Counted from the first letter of the stretch, positions 26,960-36,642 are shown. The stretch is 64,000 bases of DNA from Alphaproteobacteria bacterium 46_93_T64 (GCA_002163135.1 MAAN01000009.1:1-64000), one strand, 5' to 3'. Notes: a model not told the origin generated them from the sequence alone. Translations and numbers: made by a program.

Positions 26960-28438
26960 CTATGGACCAGTGGCACTTGAAACAATTACGGTGTCGCTAA
27001 AAAAAGCAGCTTGCGCCTGAGCTAGAAACCAGTCCGGCGCGAGGCCGATCCCGACAGTCCCAATACCGGTGAGTAAAAGAACCAATATAAGCGCTGGTGT
27101 CAGAGACAATTTGAAATCATCAATCGGCTTTTTCATATACATAAGCATAATGATCCGAAGGTAAAAATACGCGGCGACCGCACTTAATAAAACAGCGATG
27201 ACTGCGATCCACACATATCCTTCTTCAAGAAGTGCAAGAAGGACGTAAAATTTAGCAAAAAAACCTGCTGTTGGTGGTATTCCAGCCATTGAAAAAAGGA
27301 ATATCAAAGTGAGAAACGCCCAGACCGGATGGCTCGCGGCTAACCCTGTATAGGCGTATATTTCGTCTGCTCTAGGCCCCTGCTTTTGCATCATGATGAC
27401 AATTGAAAACAGACCAAAATTCATGAATGTATATATCAAAAGATAAAGCATCACACTCGTGACACCCTGCTCCCCGCCAGCAATTATACCCAACAGCGCA
27501 AACCCCGCGTGAGCGATGCTGGAGTACGCCAACATCCGCTTAATATTACTTTGCGCTAACGCGACGAAGCTACCAAGTGCCATTGTTGCGACCGCGATTA
27601 CGATGACGATATCGATCCAAATTTCTGAAAGTGATGCCAAAGAATCCATCAAAATGCGGAGTAATATTGCGAATGCTGCGGCTTTACTTCCCACGGATAG
27701 AAATGCTGTAATAGGTGTAGGGGCGCCTTCATACACATCGGGTACCCACATATGCAATGGAACCGCGCCCACTTTAAACAGCAAGCCCACAACCAGAAAA
27801 ATCACAGCAAGGATGAGCATCGGATCCTGCTTTGATGATTGTATAAACACACTCGTAATTTCAGAGAGCTGGGTCGAGCCTGTTAGTCCATAGACTAGGG
27901 ACAAACCATATAGGAAAATGCCAGAAGACACGGCCCCGAGGATGACATATTTGAGAGCCGCTTCATTGGAACCCACGACTTGCCTTCTAAACCCAACCAA
28001 CACATAAAAGCAGATAGACTGTAATTCTAAGCCCATATAGATGACCAACAAATCCGTACCTGAAACCATGATCATCATGCCAGTCATGGCGAACAGAATT
28101 AGGACGTGATATTCCCCTTCGACAATGTTCTCTTGCTCAAGGTAACGTCCCGACATCAAAATGGTCAGGGCAGTCGCAAGAAAGATCAGGCATTTAAAGA
28201 AGATCGCAAATGGATCCATGATGAAGCTACCGCCGTAAACTGCTTGCTGGCTTTCCAAAACACCTAAAGTCACAATTGCACACAACAGGACGACGACAAG
28301 AGAAGAGATCGTCAACAACACACCAAGACGCCGTCCCATAAACAAAGACCCAATAAGAATGAAGCACGCACCGACAATGGCCAGAATTTCAGGGCTACTG
28401 GCAATAAGGGAGCGAATGATTGCTTGTTCTTCCATCAT
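26960..28438 (-). CDS. nuoN: NADH-quinone oxidoreductase subunit N
   Basis: A 492-residue antiporter-like proton-pumping subunit with about 14 helices. The usual charged residues are in place: Glu in MGLELQSICFYVLVGF, Lys in TPITAFLSVGSKAAAFA, and Lys in the later GFFAKFYVLLALLEEG. HMWVPDVYEGAP is the family signature. The start is ATG 28438, with GAAGG upstream, following nuoM closely. Confidence 0.96.
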   Translation of the reverse strand: MMEEQAIIRSLIASSPEILAIVGACFILIGSLFMGRRLGVLLTISSLVVVLLCAIVTLGVLESQQAVYGGSFIMDPFAIFFKCLIFLATALTILMSGRYLEQENIVEGEYHVLILFAMTGMMIMVSGTDLLVIYMGLELQSICFYVLVGFRRQVVGSNEAALKYVILGAVSSGIFLYGLSLVYGLTGSTQLSEITSVFIQSSKQDPMLILAVIFLVVGLLFKVGAVPLHMWVPDVYEGAPTPITAFLSVGSKAAAFAILLRILMDSLASLSEIWIDIVIVIAVATMALGSFVALAQSNIKRMLAYSSIAHAGFALLGIIAGGEQGVTSVMLYLLIYTFMNFGLFSIVIMMQKQGPRADEIYAYTGLAASHPVWAFLTLIFLFSMAGIPPTAGFFAKFYVLLALLEEGYVWIAVIAVLLSAVAAYFYLRIIMLMYMKKPIDDFKLSLTPALILVLLLTGIGTVGIGLAPDWFLAQAQAAFFSDTVIVSSATGP

Positions 28439-28446
28439 CAATGCCT

Positions 28447-29910
28447 TCAGGTTCCAAGGACTTGCGTGAGCAAGTGGTCAAGGGTTGGCTTCAGAATTGA
28501 CAAAAATAATTTGGGATAAAAGCCGATCCAAATAGCAAAAATTGCCAAAACGATTATCCCGCTCATTTCTCGTGGGTTAACATCCAAAAGCGTAGGGCCT
28601 TCGAAAGTAGCTGCTGTTCCCAGCGCAACCCTTTTAAACAGGCTAAGCATATAAACAGCAGCCAACATTGCCCCGACAATCGCAGCAACACCTGCAGCGG
28701 CATTTACTTCAAAAGCCCCGGATAGGATTAACAACTCACCAATGAAACCATTTGTGCCCGGAACGGCCATGGATGCCAGTGCAAATAGCCCAAAGAAGAT
28801 TGTATAAACGGGGATAATTTTCATTAGCCCGCCATAGTCTGAGATCTGGCGCGTATGCGTTCTCTCATATAGAAGCCCAACCACAAGAAACAAGGCGCCC
28901 GTCGTAATACCATGGTTGAACATCTGCAAAACTCCGCCCATCAATCCATTATTGTTGAACGTAAAAATTCCCAACGTCACAAAGCCCATATGGCTCACGC
29001 TGGAATAGGCGATCAGTTTTTTAAGATCGGTTTGGGCAAGAGCTAAAAACCCCCCATATATGATGGCAATCGCAGAAAGCCCAATCACCATAGGTGCGAA
29101 ATATTGCGATGCATCTGGCAACATCGGCAACGAGAAACGAAGAAAACCGTAGGCGCCCATTTTCAAAAGAACACCCGCTAGAATTATACTTCCTGCGGTC
29201 GGAGCTTCTACATGAGCATCGGGAAGCCAAGTGTGAACCGGCACCATTGGTACCTTCACCGCAAAGGCGACTAAAAACGCCAAAAATACCCAAAACTGTA
29301 CTTCAAATCCATAATCTTGAGACATTAACATCAAGATATCAAAAGACTGATTTCCCTCGATATATAGAACGATAATTCCGATCAAAAATAGAAGACTTCC
29401 CGCGAGCGTATAAAGAAAGAACTTGAAGGCGGCATATACCCGATTGGGCCCGCCCCAAATTCCGATCAGTAAATACATAGGGATAAGCATGGCCTCCCAT
29501 AGGACATAAAACAGGAAGAGATCCAGTGCACAGAAGACGCCAATCATTAGTGATTGCATGATCAAAATGCAGATCATGAATTCCTTTAGTTTCATCGTGA
29601 TTGCATTCCACGATGCTAGAACACAGATCCATCCAAGCAAAGCGGTGAGAAAGACGAAAAGAACGCTGATCCCGTCCACGCCGACGTTATAGGCTATGCC
29701 TAGCGCTGGAACCCATTCCAACGTTTCGGCAAACTGCATCTGATGTGAGGTCTGCTGAAAAAGGACGAGTAACAGGATCGTCAGAAAAAAATCTGCAGCA
29801 GTAAATACCAGCGCAATCCAGCGAATTGAACGCGCATTCGTCAAAAACAGAAGAGGGATGACACCGACAGCTGGCAAAAGAATAATAAGGCTGAGAATTG
29901 GAAAATCCAT
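28447..29910 (-). CDS. nuoM: NADH-quinone oxidoreductase subunit M
   Basis: A 487-residue antiporter-like subunit. Diagnostic features are the TM5 Glu in LFYVLWEAMLIPMYLLIG, HTWLPDAHVEAPTAGS followed by GVLLKMGAYGFLRF, and Glu in NGFIGELLILSGAF, the position where NuoM has Glu but NuoN and NuoL have Lys. GGGGGC precedes the ATG at 29910; the stop of the upstream nuoL gene is 10 bases away. Confidence 0.96.
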   Translation of the reverse strand: MDFPILSLIILLPAVGVIPLLFLTNARSIRWIALVFTAADFFLTILLLVLFQQTSHQMQFAETLEWVPALGIAYNVGVDGISVLFVFLTALLGWICVLASWNAITMKLKEFMICILIMQSLMIGVFCALDLFLFYVLWEAMLIPMYLLIGIWGGPNRVYAAFKFFLYTLAGSLLFLIGIIVLYIEGNQSFDILMLMSQDYGFEVQFWVFLAFLVAFAVKVPMVPVHTWLPDAHVEAPTAGSIILAGVLLKMGAYGFLRFSLPMLPDASQYFAPMVIGLSAIAIIYGGFLALAQTDLKKLIAYSSVSHMGFVTLGIFTFNNNGLMGGVLQMFNHGITTGALFLVVGLLYERTHTRQISDYGGLMKIIPVYTIFFGLFALASMAVPGTNGFIGELLILSGAFEVNAAAGVAAIVGAMLAAVYMLSLFKRVALGTAATFEGPTLLDVNPREMSGIIVLAIFAIWIGFYPKLFLSILKPTLDHLLTQVLGT

Positions 29911-29919
29911 CAATGCCCC

Positions 29920-31695
29920 CTATTCCAGCCAAAGGAGAAAATAGAAGGATAGACTGAGCGCTAGGCCGATGATCATAGCCGCCGCGTAATGTGTCACTAT
30001 CCCTGTTTGAAGCCTTCTTGCTGTTGTCCCCACAAACAGGGCAGTTCGCGCGACCCCGTTTACGAAACCGTCAACCAAGCCCACATCTACTTCAAGACTT
30101 CTTGTTGCCGCTCCTCTAAGTGATTTCAGGATAACCGTGTCTGAGATATTGCTTATAGCCCCTTCAAAGCTCGCAATAGGTTTACTTGCGATCCACATAA
30201 AGACTTTTGCGCCTTTGCGGTAGAACCAATCTGTATCAAGACTGATGGTTTTTTCTGGATCAAGAAACTTCAGCATTAGAACAAAACCTGCTGCAGTAAA
30301 CATCAAAATACCAAGGCTTGTTGTAATGTGGACCGCCGTATACGGAACGAAGTCTACCGGATAGGGTAAAAGAGCGTATAAAACGTTTGGAAAGACACCG
30401 ATGCCGATACAAAGAACTGCAGCGATCCCCATAGCCAACAACATGTTTATGGGCGGCTCTATTGGTCTTAAACCACAATCTTTTCCAAAGAACATATAAT
30501 ACGGTAACTTCAGGCCCGTATGTAAAAATGTGCCGGAGGATGCAACAGTCAGCATAAGCACTATAATGGCTCGGTTATCGCCCGCAGCCGCAGCTATCAC
30601 CATTGATTTACTGACAAAACCGCTGAAGAACGGGAACGCTGAAATTGCAAATGCCCCGATCATATAAAGAAACACCGTCCACGGCATTGTGCGATAAAGG
30701 CCGCCGAGTTCTGTCAGTTTCCGGCGCCCTGTCATATGAATGACCGCACCGGCCCCCATAAACAATAAGCCTTTATATATGATATGCGCAAAAGCGTGAG
30801 AGCCTGCACCATTGAGCGCCATTTCTGTACCAATACCCACGCCGACGACCATATAACCCACCTGACTGACGATATGATATCCCAGCAGACGTCGACAATC
30901 ATTTTCCAAAACCGCATAAATGACCCCGTACAAGGCCATAATCACACCGAGCCAAATCAGAATTTCTGTTCCGGGGAATGTTCTAATCAGTACATAAACT
31001 GCGGTTTTTGTGGTAAAAGCACTCAGGAAAACTGCACCTGTTACCGTTGCCTCAGGATACGCATCAGTAAGCCAAGCGTTCAGCGGAGGAACCGCAGCAT
31101 TTATCAGAAATGATACCAGAACCAATGTATATGCTATTCCCCCGCCCTGCCCGTTTTCATCAACAAGGGGCCCAAAAACAAACGACCCCGTTTCCAATCC
31201 GTGAAGGACGATCCCGCCAAATAACAACACACCGCCTGTCACATGAACCAGTAAATAACGAAATCCTGCCCGTGTCGCAGCTTCCTTGTGGGAAGCAAAA
31301 ATGAGATACGCGGACGCAAAGGCCATGATCTCCCACGAGACCAATAAGGAAAACCAATCGCCCGCGAAAACGACGCAAAGTGCACTCCCCATATAAAGAT
31401 AGGCAGCTACATGTTCCGATGGGTTTTTAAGATGCAGGCTAAAGAGATTTCCGATAAACGACATCAACGTGAAAACCCAGGCAAAAACCAGCGTCAGTTT
31501 GTCCACTTTTCCCATCAAAATGGTGACATTAGCAAACGTAAATTCTCCGTAATTTCCGGGGCTCATTGTTGCGACGGAGGTGATCGCAATTAAGGGAATT
31601 ATCAGCAGAAATATGCGACGTAATGCAACATTTAGCAGCGGGATAATCAATGCTGTCGCTATAAATAAAAGACCGGGATGAAGCCATTCAATCAT
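29920..31695 (-). CDS. nuoL: NuoL-position antiporter-like subunit (NuoL/MrpA-D family)
   Basis: A 591-residue polytopic protein. The antiporter core has Glu in LLVSWEIMAFASAYLIF, NAWLTDAYPEATVTGA with Lys in SAFTTKTAVYVLI, HIIYKGLLFMGAGAVIH, and Lys in SGFVSKSMVIAA. Unlike the other three antiporter-like proteins it has a long C-terminal extension (DTDWFYRKGAKVFMWI, DGFVNGVARTALFV, RRLQTGIVTHYAAAM) resembling the lateral-helix end of NuoL. I infer that it occupies the distal NuoL site. Core sequence is closer to Mrp/Pha-type antiporter subunits than to ordinary NuoL, as far as can be judged by eye. ATG 31695 follows GATGAGGAC and overlaps the preceding gene. Confidence 0.85.
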   Translation of the reverse strand: MIEWLHPGLLFIATALIIPLLNVALRRIFLLIIPLIAITSVATMSPGNYGEFTFANVTILMGKVDKLTLVFAWVFTLMSFIGNLFSLHLKNPSEHVAAYLYMGSALCVVFAGDWFSLLVSWEIMAFASAYLIFASHKEAATRAGFRYLLVHVTGGVLLFGGIVLHGLETGSFVFGPLVDENGQGGGIAYTLVLVSFLINAAVPPLNAWLTDAYPEATVTGAVFLSAFTTKTAVYVLIRTFPGTEILIWLGVIMALYGVIYAVLENDCRRLLGYHIVSQVGYMVVGVGIGTEMALNGAGSHAFAHIIYKGLLFMGAGAVIHMTGRRKLTELGGLYRTMPWTVFLYMIGAFAISAFPFFSGFVSKSMVIAAAAGDNRAIIVLMLTVASSGTFLHTGLKLPYYMFFGKDCGLRPIEPPINMLLAMGIAAVLCIGIGVFPNVLYALLPYPVDFVPYTAVHITTSLGILMFTAAGFVLMLKFLDPEKTISLDTDWFYRKGAKVFMWIASKPIASFEGAISNISDTVILKSLRGAATRSLEVDVGLVDGFVNGVARTALFVGTTARRLQTGIVTHYAAAMIIGLALSLSFYFLLWLE

Positions 31696-31942
31696 AATAG
31701 TCCTCATCCTGCATTATCCGCCCCTGATGTCCGATCGCTTTGCTAACAAAGATGATGAGGACACAAGATACGAACCCAAATCCGGCAGACCATGCAGGCA
31801 AATAATCCCAGAAAAAATCACCGTGATCCCGTGTCACCAATATGTCTGCAATGACGACTAATATTAAAACTGCTATCAGCGCCCTGAAACGTGTTTTCTG
31901 AAATTTGCTTTCACCAAAGAAATTGATAATTTTTGAGATCAT
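31688..31942 (-). CDS. Small membrane protein of the antiporter module (EDYYD tail)
   Basis: An 84-residue protein with two hydrophobic segments (FRALIAVLILVVIADILV and AGFGFVSCVLIIFVSKAIG) joined by a short aromatic loop, HGDFFWDYLPAWSA, and an acidic tail, MQDEDYYD. It overlaps the upstream antiporter gene by four bases and the downstream nuoL-like gene by eight, so all three are probably coupled in translation. I recall similar short proteins beside MrpD-like pairs in other proteobacteria, but no function is known to me. It may be a structural subunit linking the two antiporter-like proteins. Confidence 0.8.
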   Translation of the reverse strand: MISKIINFFGESKFQKTRFRALIAVLILVVIADILVTRDHGDFFWDYLPAWSAGFGFVSCVLIIFVSKAIGHQGRIMQDEDYYD

Positions 31943-33417
31943 GGAATTACCACCCTCGCCAATGTTAAGAAGTAATCAGGGTATATCCCCATGAACATTG
32001 ACAAAATTGCTGTCGCAACCAATGGGATCGTCACCATTGGGATTTCGCGGATTTCACCACTCCCCCCTTTTTCGGCTTGTGGCCCGACAGCGGTTCGGAA
32101 AAAAGCGATGTAAGTGATGGGAAGAAAATATGCGGCGTTTAAAATCGAACTTGCAAGAAGGACGATCAGGAAAACCAGCTCGTTGGCTTCAACCGATCCC
32201 AAGACCAAATACCATTTGCTGATGAACCCGCCCGTTAAAGGGACACCGATCATACCAAGCGTGCCAATAAAAAATGCCGCCATAGTCCAAGGCAGATGAC
32301 GGCCAATACCGTCCAGTTCACTGATTTTCGTGCGCCGGGTTGCGCAATAGATCGAACCTGCGCAGAAAAATAATGTGATTTTGGAGAGAGCATGTGCCGG
32401 CATATGCATAATGCCACCAATCATCGACATGGGTGTCAATAGCACCGCGCCCAATATGATATACGACAGTTGGCTAACGGTAGAATAGGCCAGTCGTGCT
32501 TTAAGGTCATCCCGTGTCAGAGCATAAATGGAGGCCATGATTATCGTAAACGACACAAGGTACGCAGTCGCAATACCGAGACCGTTCAAATCCATCAACC
32601 TTATACCGACAACATCAAATACCAAACGCAGGACGCAAAAAACGCCCATTTTCACGACAGCAACGGCATGTAAAAGGGCGCTTACAGGTGTCGGGGCAAC
32701 CATGGCAGCTGGCAGCCAAGCATGAAAAGGCATTATGGCCGCCTTCGCAAAGCCCGCGAGATAACTAAAATAGATGACTGTCAGTAAACCGCTTGAAATA
32801 TCAACCGTATCAAACAGACCGCCCACGGCAAAATCAAAGGATCCCGCTGTTTGATACGTTAGCGCCAGTCCCGCCAACAAAAAGGTTTTTGAAGCGCCCA
32901 TCAAATAAACAAGATAGCGACGACTTCCCGTCCAAGATTGTTCATTTTCTTTGTGGTAGACAAGCGGATAGGTGATGAGACTAAGAATTTCGTAGAAAAC
33001 CACGAGCGTAAACAGGTTGCCCGCAAAGGCACCGCCGATGGCAGCGGCAAGGCTGACGGCGAAACTCGCATAAAACCGAGTTTGGTTTTTCTCCTTTAGA
33101 CATCGCATATAACCAACACAATAGACTGCCGCTGCAATCCAAAGCAGTGATGAGATAGTCGCAAATACCATACCCAACGCATCAACGCGGAAGGCAAAAT
33201 CAACACCCGGTAATACCGAAAATAATGTGAGTTCTATAGTCCCTCCGCCAAGCACAGTTGGTGCCATGGAAATCACGATGAGAAATAGAATGAGAGCCGC
33301 AGGCAATGAAATCATATCGCGCCGCTTCGGGCTATCACGAAGCACCAAAATAGCGATCGCAGCTATCATGGCAACTGCAACAGCAAGGAGAGGCCGAAAT
33401 GAAAGAATAGCTTCCAA
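31939..33417 (-). CDS. Extra antiporter-like subunit (MrpD/NuoN-like) in the complex I operon
   Basis: A 492-residue membrane protein with about 14 helices, the fourth antiporter-like protein of the operon. Proton-path residues are conserved: Glu in VVFYEILSLITYPLVYH, HAWLPAAMVAPTPVSALLHA followed by VAVVKMGVF, HALSKITLFFCAGSI, and Lys in GGFISKWYLVLG. No C-terminal lateral helix is present. It is most like MrpD-type cation/proton antiporter subunits. The only usable start seems to be TTG at 33417, with AAAGG upstream. Placed between nuoK and the nuoL-like gene, it suggests a membrane arm longer than normal. Confidence 0.85.
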   Translation of the reverse strand: MEAILSFRPLLAVAVAMIAAIAILVLRDSPKRRDMISLPAALILFLIVISMAPTVLGGGTIELTLFSVLPGVDFAFRVDALGMVFATISSLLWIAAAVYCVGYMRCLKEKNQTRFYASFAVSLAAAIGGAFAGNLFTLVVFYEILSLITYPLVYHKENEQSWTGSRRYLVYLMGASKTFLLAGLALTYQTAGSFDFAVGGLFDTVDISSGLLTVIYFSYLAGFAKAAIMPFHAWLPAAMVAPTPVSALLHAVAVVKMGVFCVLRLVFDVVGIRLMDLNGLGIATAYLVSFTIIMASIYALTRDDLKARLAYSTVSQLSYIILGAVLLTPMSMIGGIMHMPAHALSKITLFFCAGSIYCATRRTKISELDGIGRHLPWTMAAFFIGTLGMIGVPLTGGFISKWYLVLGSVEANELVFLIVLLASSILNAAYFLPITYIAFFRTAVGPQAEKGGSGEIREIPMVTIPLVATAILSMFMGIYPDYFLTLARVVIP

Positions 33418-33471
33418 CTCTGGGTACCTTTCTGATTTTTAGTGTTTTTAAAAGGCAAACCCGATTTGGAG

Positions 33472-33774
33472 TTATCCTTTTAGTGTTGTAATTTCATCCA
33501 CTTCTAGGGTTGCTTTGTTACGTACAAGTGCGACAAGCACCCCCAAGGCCACAGCCACCTCAGCCGCGGTTATTGCGATCACAAAAATTGCGATAATCTG
33601 ACCCCGAAAATCACCAAATGAGTGAGAGAAAGCGACCAGATTTATATTCACGGAATTCAACATTAATTCTAAGGATAGAAGAACTATCAAAACGTTCCGG
33701 CGCAGTAAAACACCCGCCATTCCAATCGAAAAAAGAAGAACGCCAAGGATAATATACCAGTGAAGTGGGACCAT
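33472..33774 (-). CDS. nuoK: NADH-quinone oxidoreductase subunit K
   Basis: A 100-residue three-helix subunit of the membrane arm. The two functionally important buried glutamates appear in [19 protein letters not shown] and [17 protein letters not shown]. The start overlaps the nuoJ stop by one base. Confidence 0.96.
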   Translation of the reverse strand: MVPLHWYIILGVLLFSIGMAGVLLRRNVLIVLLSLELMLNSVNINLVAFSHSFGDFRGQIIAIFVIAITAAEVAVALGVLVALVRNKATLEVDEITTLKG

Positions 33775-34283
33775 TAACCTGTCCCCCTTGCTCTTCGTGT
33801 CAAAATAATCGCACCGACCAACGCCGCCAGCAAAATGACCGAGGCAACTTCGAAGGGAAACAGATACTCGGTAAAAAGGGTTGTCCCCAGACCATCAACC
33901 GTACTCATCTCGACTTTACGAGCGGAGGTAGTCAGATCGAATAGATATTCACTTCCCAGAAACAGGGTAATCATCTCCACCCCGAGAAAAAAGATACCCG
34001 CAACTGTCAGTTTTGTTCCTTTTCTCATAAATCGTATTCGCGCTTCCTCGCGAACATCCATCATCATAATAACAAACAAGAAAAGCACGATTACAGCACC
34101 GACATAGACAAACATCTGGATGACGGCCAATATAGGAGAGCGAAGCAGTAAAAAAACAGCAGCAATTTGAACAAAGCAAACCATGAGCGCTAGGGCGCTA
34201 TGTATTGGGTTGCGTGCAGCAACAACTAATACCCCTGACCCCACGGCGACAACCGCTACCAATATGAAAAAGGCTTGCTCCAT
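33774..34283 (-). CDS. nuoJ: NADH-quinone oxidoreductase subunit J
   Basis: A 169-residue membrane subunit with five hydrophobic segments. [19 protein letters not shown] and [20 protein letters not shown], including the conserved TM3 with its pi-bulge region, identify it. It follows the CBS-protein gene by about 60 bases and overlaps nuoK. Confidence 0.95.
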   Translation of the reverse strand: MEQAFFILVAVVAVGSGVLVVAARNPIHSALALMVCFVQIAAVFLLLRSPILAVIQMFVYVGAVIVLFLFVIMMMDVREEARIRFMRKGTKLTVAGIFFLGVEMITLFLGSEYLFDLTTSARKVEMSTVDGLGTTLFTEYLFPFEVASVILLAALVGAIILTRRARGTG

Positions 34284-34344
34284 CCAGATGCTCTATTGGA
34301 GATCAATTCTCCAAGCTCCTATTTTTTGGAATAAGTGAGTTCCC

Positions 34345-34803
34345 TCAAAGATCGCTTTGATAGCTGTAACCGGTACCACTTATGTAATCGAGCATGGATT
34401 TTTCATCTCGAAGCGCGGTATCCAGTCGGTGTTTTACGATATCGCCGATACTGATAATTCCAGCAAGATCACCAGATTCATCCAAAACAAGAACGTGCCG
34501 TGTTCTGTGAGAGGTCATCAAAGCCATAACACGTGCTTGATGATCATCGACACCACAGCTGACGACTTCTGTACGCATCCCCGTCTCAACAGGCTCATTG
34601 ACCGCTTTATCACCGCTCTTTGCAATTGCACGGCATATATCACGTTCTGAAATGAGCCCGAGTATTTTACCCTTATCATCTTGGACCGGAGCACAGCCGA
34701 TGAATTTTTCTGCAAAAACCTTCAAGGTCTCCTGCATTGTATCTGTCGCAGAGACAGTAACTACATCGTGCCCCTTATTTTTCAGGATTACCGATATTTC
34801 CAT
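34345..34803 (-). CDS. Paired CBS-domain protein inside the nuo operon
   Basis: A 152-residue soluble protein made of two CBS domains (first from about 10-70 with GLISERDICRAIAKSG; second from about 80-135 with RHVLVLDESGDLAGIISIGD), a Bateman module that usually binds adenine nucleotides. ATG 34803 follows GAGGAT; a longer frame overlaps nuoI and lacks a signal. Stand-alone CBS pairs are common, but not between nuoI and nuoJ. The context suggests sensing of AMP/ATP or NAD(H) in connection with complex I, which is inference. Confidence 0.88.
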   Translation of the reverse strand: MEISVILKNKGHDVVTVSATDTMQETLKVFAEKFIGCAPVQDDKGKILGLISERDICRAIAKSGDKAVNEPVETGMRTEVVSCGVDDHQARVMALMTSHRTRHVLVLDESGDLAGIISIGDIVKHRLDTALRDEKSMLDYISGTGYSYQSDL

Positions 34804-34864
34804 CAATTTATCCTCTATATATGAATTTCTTTGGTAACTAATATTCAGTACTAAATATCCAGTT

Positions 34865-35458
34865 CTAATTTCGTCGTATGTCTTGCCACCAATCACGGCC
34901 TTGCCCATTCTCCACCTCTTTGACATGAACCCCATCGATCGTTGACAAAGAGGCGTCAAAAACTGCCCCACCTAATTCAGATTTTCTTGGCATTCCCATT
35001 AAAACATCTCTGCCAACAGTCAGTTCTTCGCTATTTTCACAGGAATATTCGTAATGCTGTCCAAGTTTTATTGCGTTTGCAGGACAGGCATCTTCACACA
35101 ATCCGCAATACAGACAGCGACCAAGATCAATATCAAACACCTTAGGTCGTCGGTTCCCCTTTAGATCTTCAAACGGGACAACATCAATACAATCGCAGGG
35201 GCAGATTTTTGCGCACAGCTCACACGCGACACAATTTGTATCGCCCTCTTCATTTGTATTTAGAAAATGATGTCCTCGGTAACGAGGAAAGGGAACCCAT
35301 TTCTCTTTGTCTGGATATTGCTCTGTTACTGTTTTTGAAAACATATAACTAAGCGTCAATGACAGCCCGCTTGCCAAATCACGGAAAAACGCCCACCCAA
35401 TCCATTGGGACAGTATCTGCGTTGGTTTATTTTTCAATGTTTGGGTCAAAGGCAACAT
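34865..35458 (-). CDS. nuoI: NADH-quinone oxidoreductase subunit I
   Basis: A 197-residue ferredoxin-like subunit with clusters N6a and N6b, shown by CVACELCAKICP and CLYCGLCEDACP. YRGHHFLNTNEEGDTN precedes the first. The C-terminal part, after the second cluster, is longer and Asp/Glu-rich (DASLSTIDGVHVKEVENGQG). ATG 35458 follows GGAAGGAGAG. Confidence 0.95.
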   Translation of the reverse strand: MLPLTQTLKNKPTQILSQWIGWAFFRDLASGLSLTLSYMFSKTVTEQYPDKEKWVPFPRYRGHHFLNTNEEGDTNCVACELCAKICPCDCIDVVPFEDLKGNRRPKVFDIDLGRCLYCGLCEDACPANAIKLGQHYEYSCENSEELTVGRDVLMGMPRKSELGGAVFDASLSTIDGVHVKEVENGQGRDWWQDIRRN

Positions 35459-35482
35459 TTCTCTCCTTCCGACCATATTGAA

Positions 35483-36469
35483 TTAGGACATGATAAAGCC
35501 GCTGACAAGTATGTTGGCAATAGACAGAGGTAGCAGAACCTTCCAACCAATGCTCATTAACTGATCATAGCGATACCGCGGGAAGGTGAAACGTAGCCAC
35601 ATAAACACCCAGATAAAAAATCCAACTTTCAGCGCAAACCAAACGAAAGACGGCAGCGGGACAAGAAAATCGTTCCACCCGCCGAAGAATAAAATCACAG
35701 TGAGAGAGGCCATAAAGACCACAACCATATACTCGCTAATCATAAACAAAGAAAATCTCATACCACTGTATTCTGTATGATATCCAGCACCGAGATCTCC
35801 TTCAGCTTCGGCAAGATCAAAAGGAATACGTTGGGCCTCAGCCAAACCCGCAATGAAAAAGACGGTAAATCCTAGCGGCTGATAAACGATGTTCCAAACT
35901 TCACTCTGCGCTTCAACAATCGAAACCAAGCTCATGGATTGCGCCAACATGACAACGCCAACAACAGCAAACCCCATTGGGATTTCGTAGGAGATCATTT
36001 GCGCACATGTTCGAAGACTGCCAAGAATCGCATATTTGCTATTGGACGCCCAGCCCCCTAAAATTACGGCAAAAACATGTAGTCCTGATACCGCAAGAAC
36101 ATACAAAAGCGCCACATTCATATCGGCTAGATAAAGTGTGATTTCCTGATCAAATACCGAAAAAGACTCGCCAAAAGGGAGGACTACAAACAGCGCAAAA
36201 GTAGCAACCAGCGCAACGATTGGGGCTATCTTAAACAGAAACCGGTCAGCTTCAGCGGGAATATGGTCTTCCTTTGTCAGAAGTTTGATACCATCGGCCA
36301 AAGGCTGCAAAAGGCCATGCCATCCCACCCGCATGGGACCCAATCGTTGTTGAATGTGACCCGCAATCTTACGCTCCAGCCACGTCAACGGAATTGGCAG
36401 GATCAACAGAACCACAATAACAACAATCAATTTAGCAAGAAGCACCACAATGGGTATCAACTCTTCCAT
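35483..36469 (-). CDS. nuoH: NADH-quinone oxidoreductase subunit H
   Basis: A 328-residue membrane subunit connecting the quinone pocket to the proton channels. LTWLERKIAGHIQQRLGPMR, the conserved TM1-2 loop, and AEAQRIPFDLAEAEGDLGAG are unmistakable. It is the first gene of the 16-kb leftward operon. The start is either ATG 36469 or TTG 36478; neither has ideal ribosome spacing. Confidence 0.95.
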   Translation of the reverse strand: MEELIPIVVLLAKLIVVIVVLLILPIPLTWLERKIAGHIQQRLGPMRVGWHGLLQPLADGIKLLTKEDHIPAEADRFLFKIAPIVALVATFALFVVLPFGESFSVFDQEITLYLADMNVALLYVLAVSGLHVFAVILGGWASNSKYAILGSLRTCAQMISYEIPMGFAVVGVVMLAQSMSLVSIVEAQSEVWNIVYQPLGFTVFFIAGLAEAQRIPFDLAEAEGDLGAGYHTEYSGMRFSLFMISEYMVVVFMASLTVILFFGGWNDFLVPLPSFVWFALKVGFFIWVFMWLRFTFPRYRYDQLMSIGWKVLLPLSIANILVSGFIMS

Positions 36470-36600
36470 AACTTCCAATCCGTTCTGCAGAGTACGAACT
36501 TCAAAAGAAGGTAACGCAGGTTTCCCGAAATACTAGAGAGGCGGATGAAGAAGACTTATCTAACGAGAGTAAAACACACCCTATTACTTACGATCAAATC

Positions 36601-36632
36601 GCCACAGACGGATCAAAGGATCCGCCTGTGGC
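36601..36632. terminator. Strong hairpin downstream of the isochorismatase-family gene
   Basis: A 14-position stem with one mismatch (GCCACAGACGGATC paired with GATCCGCCTGTGGC) and an AAAG loop, between the isochorismatase-family stop and the start of the nuo operon. There is no proper T-run, so it may act as a weak terminator or mRNA-end structure. Confidence 0.55.
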
Positions 36633-36642
36633 TTGTATGACT

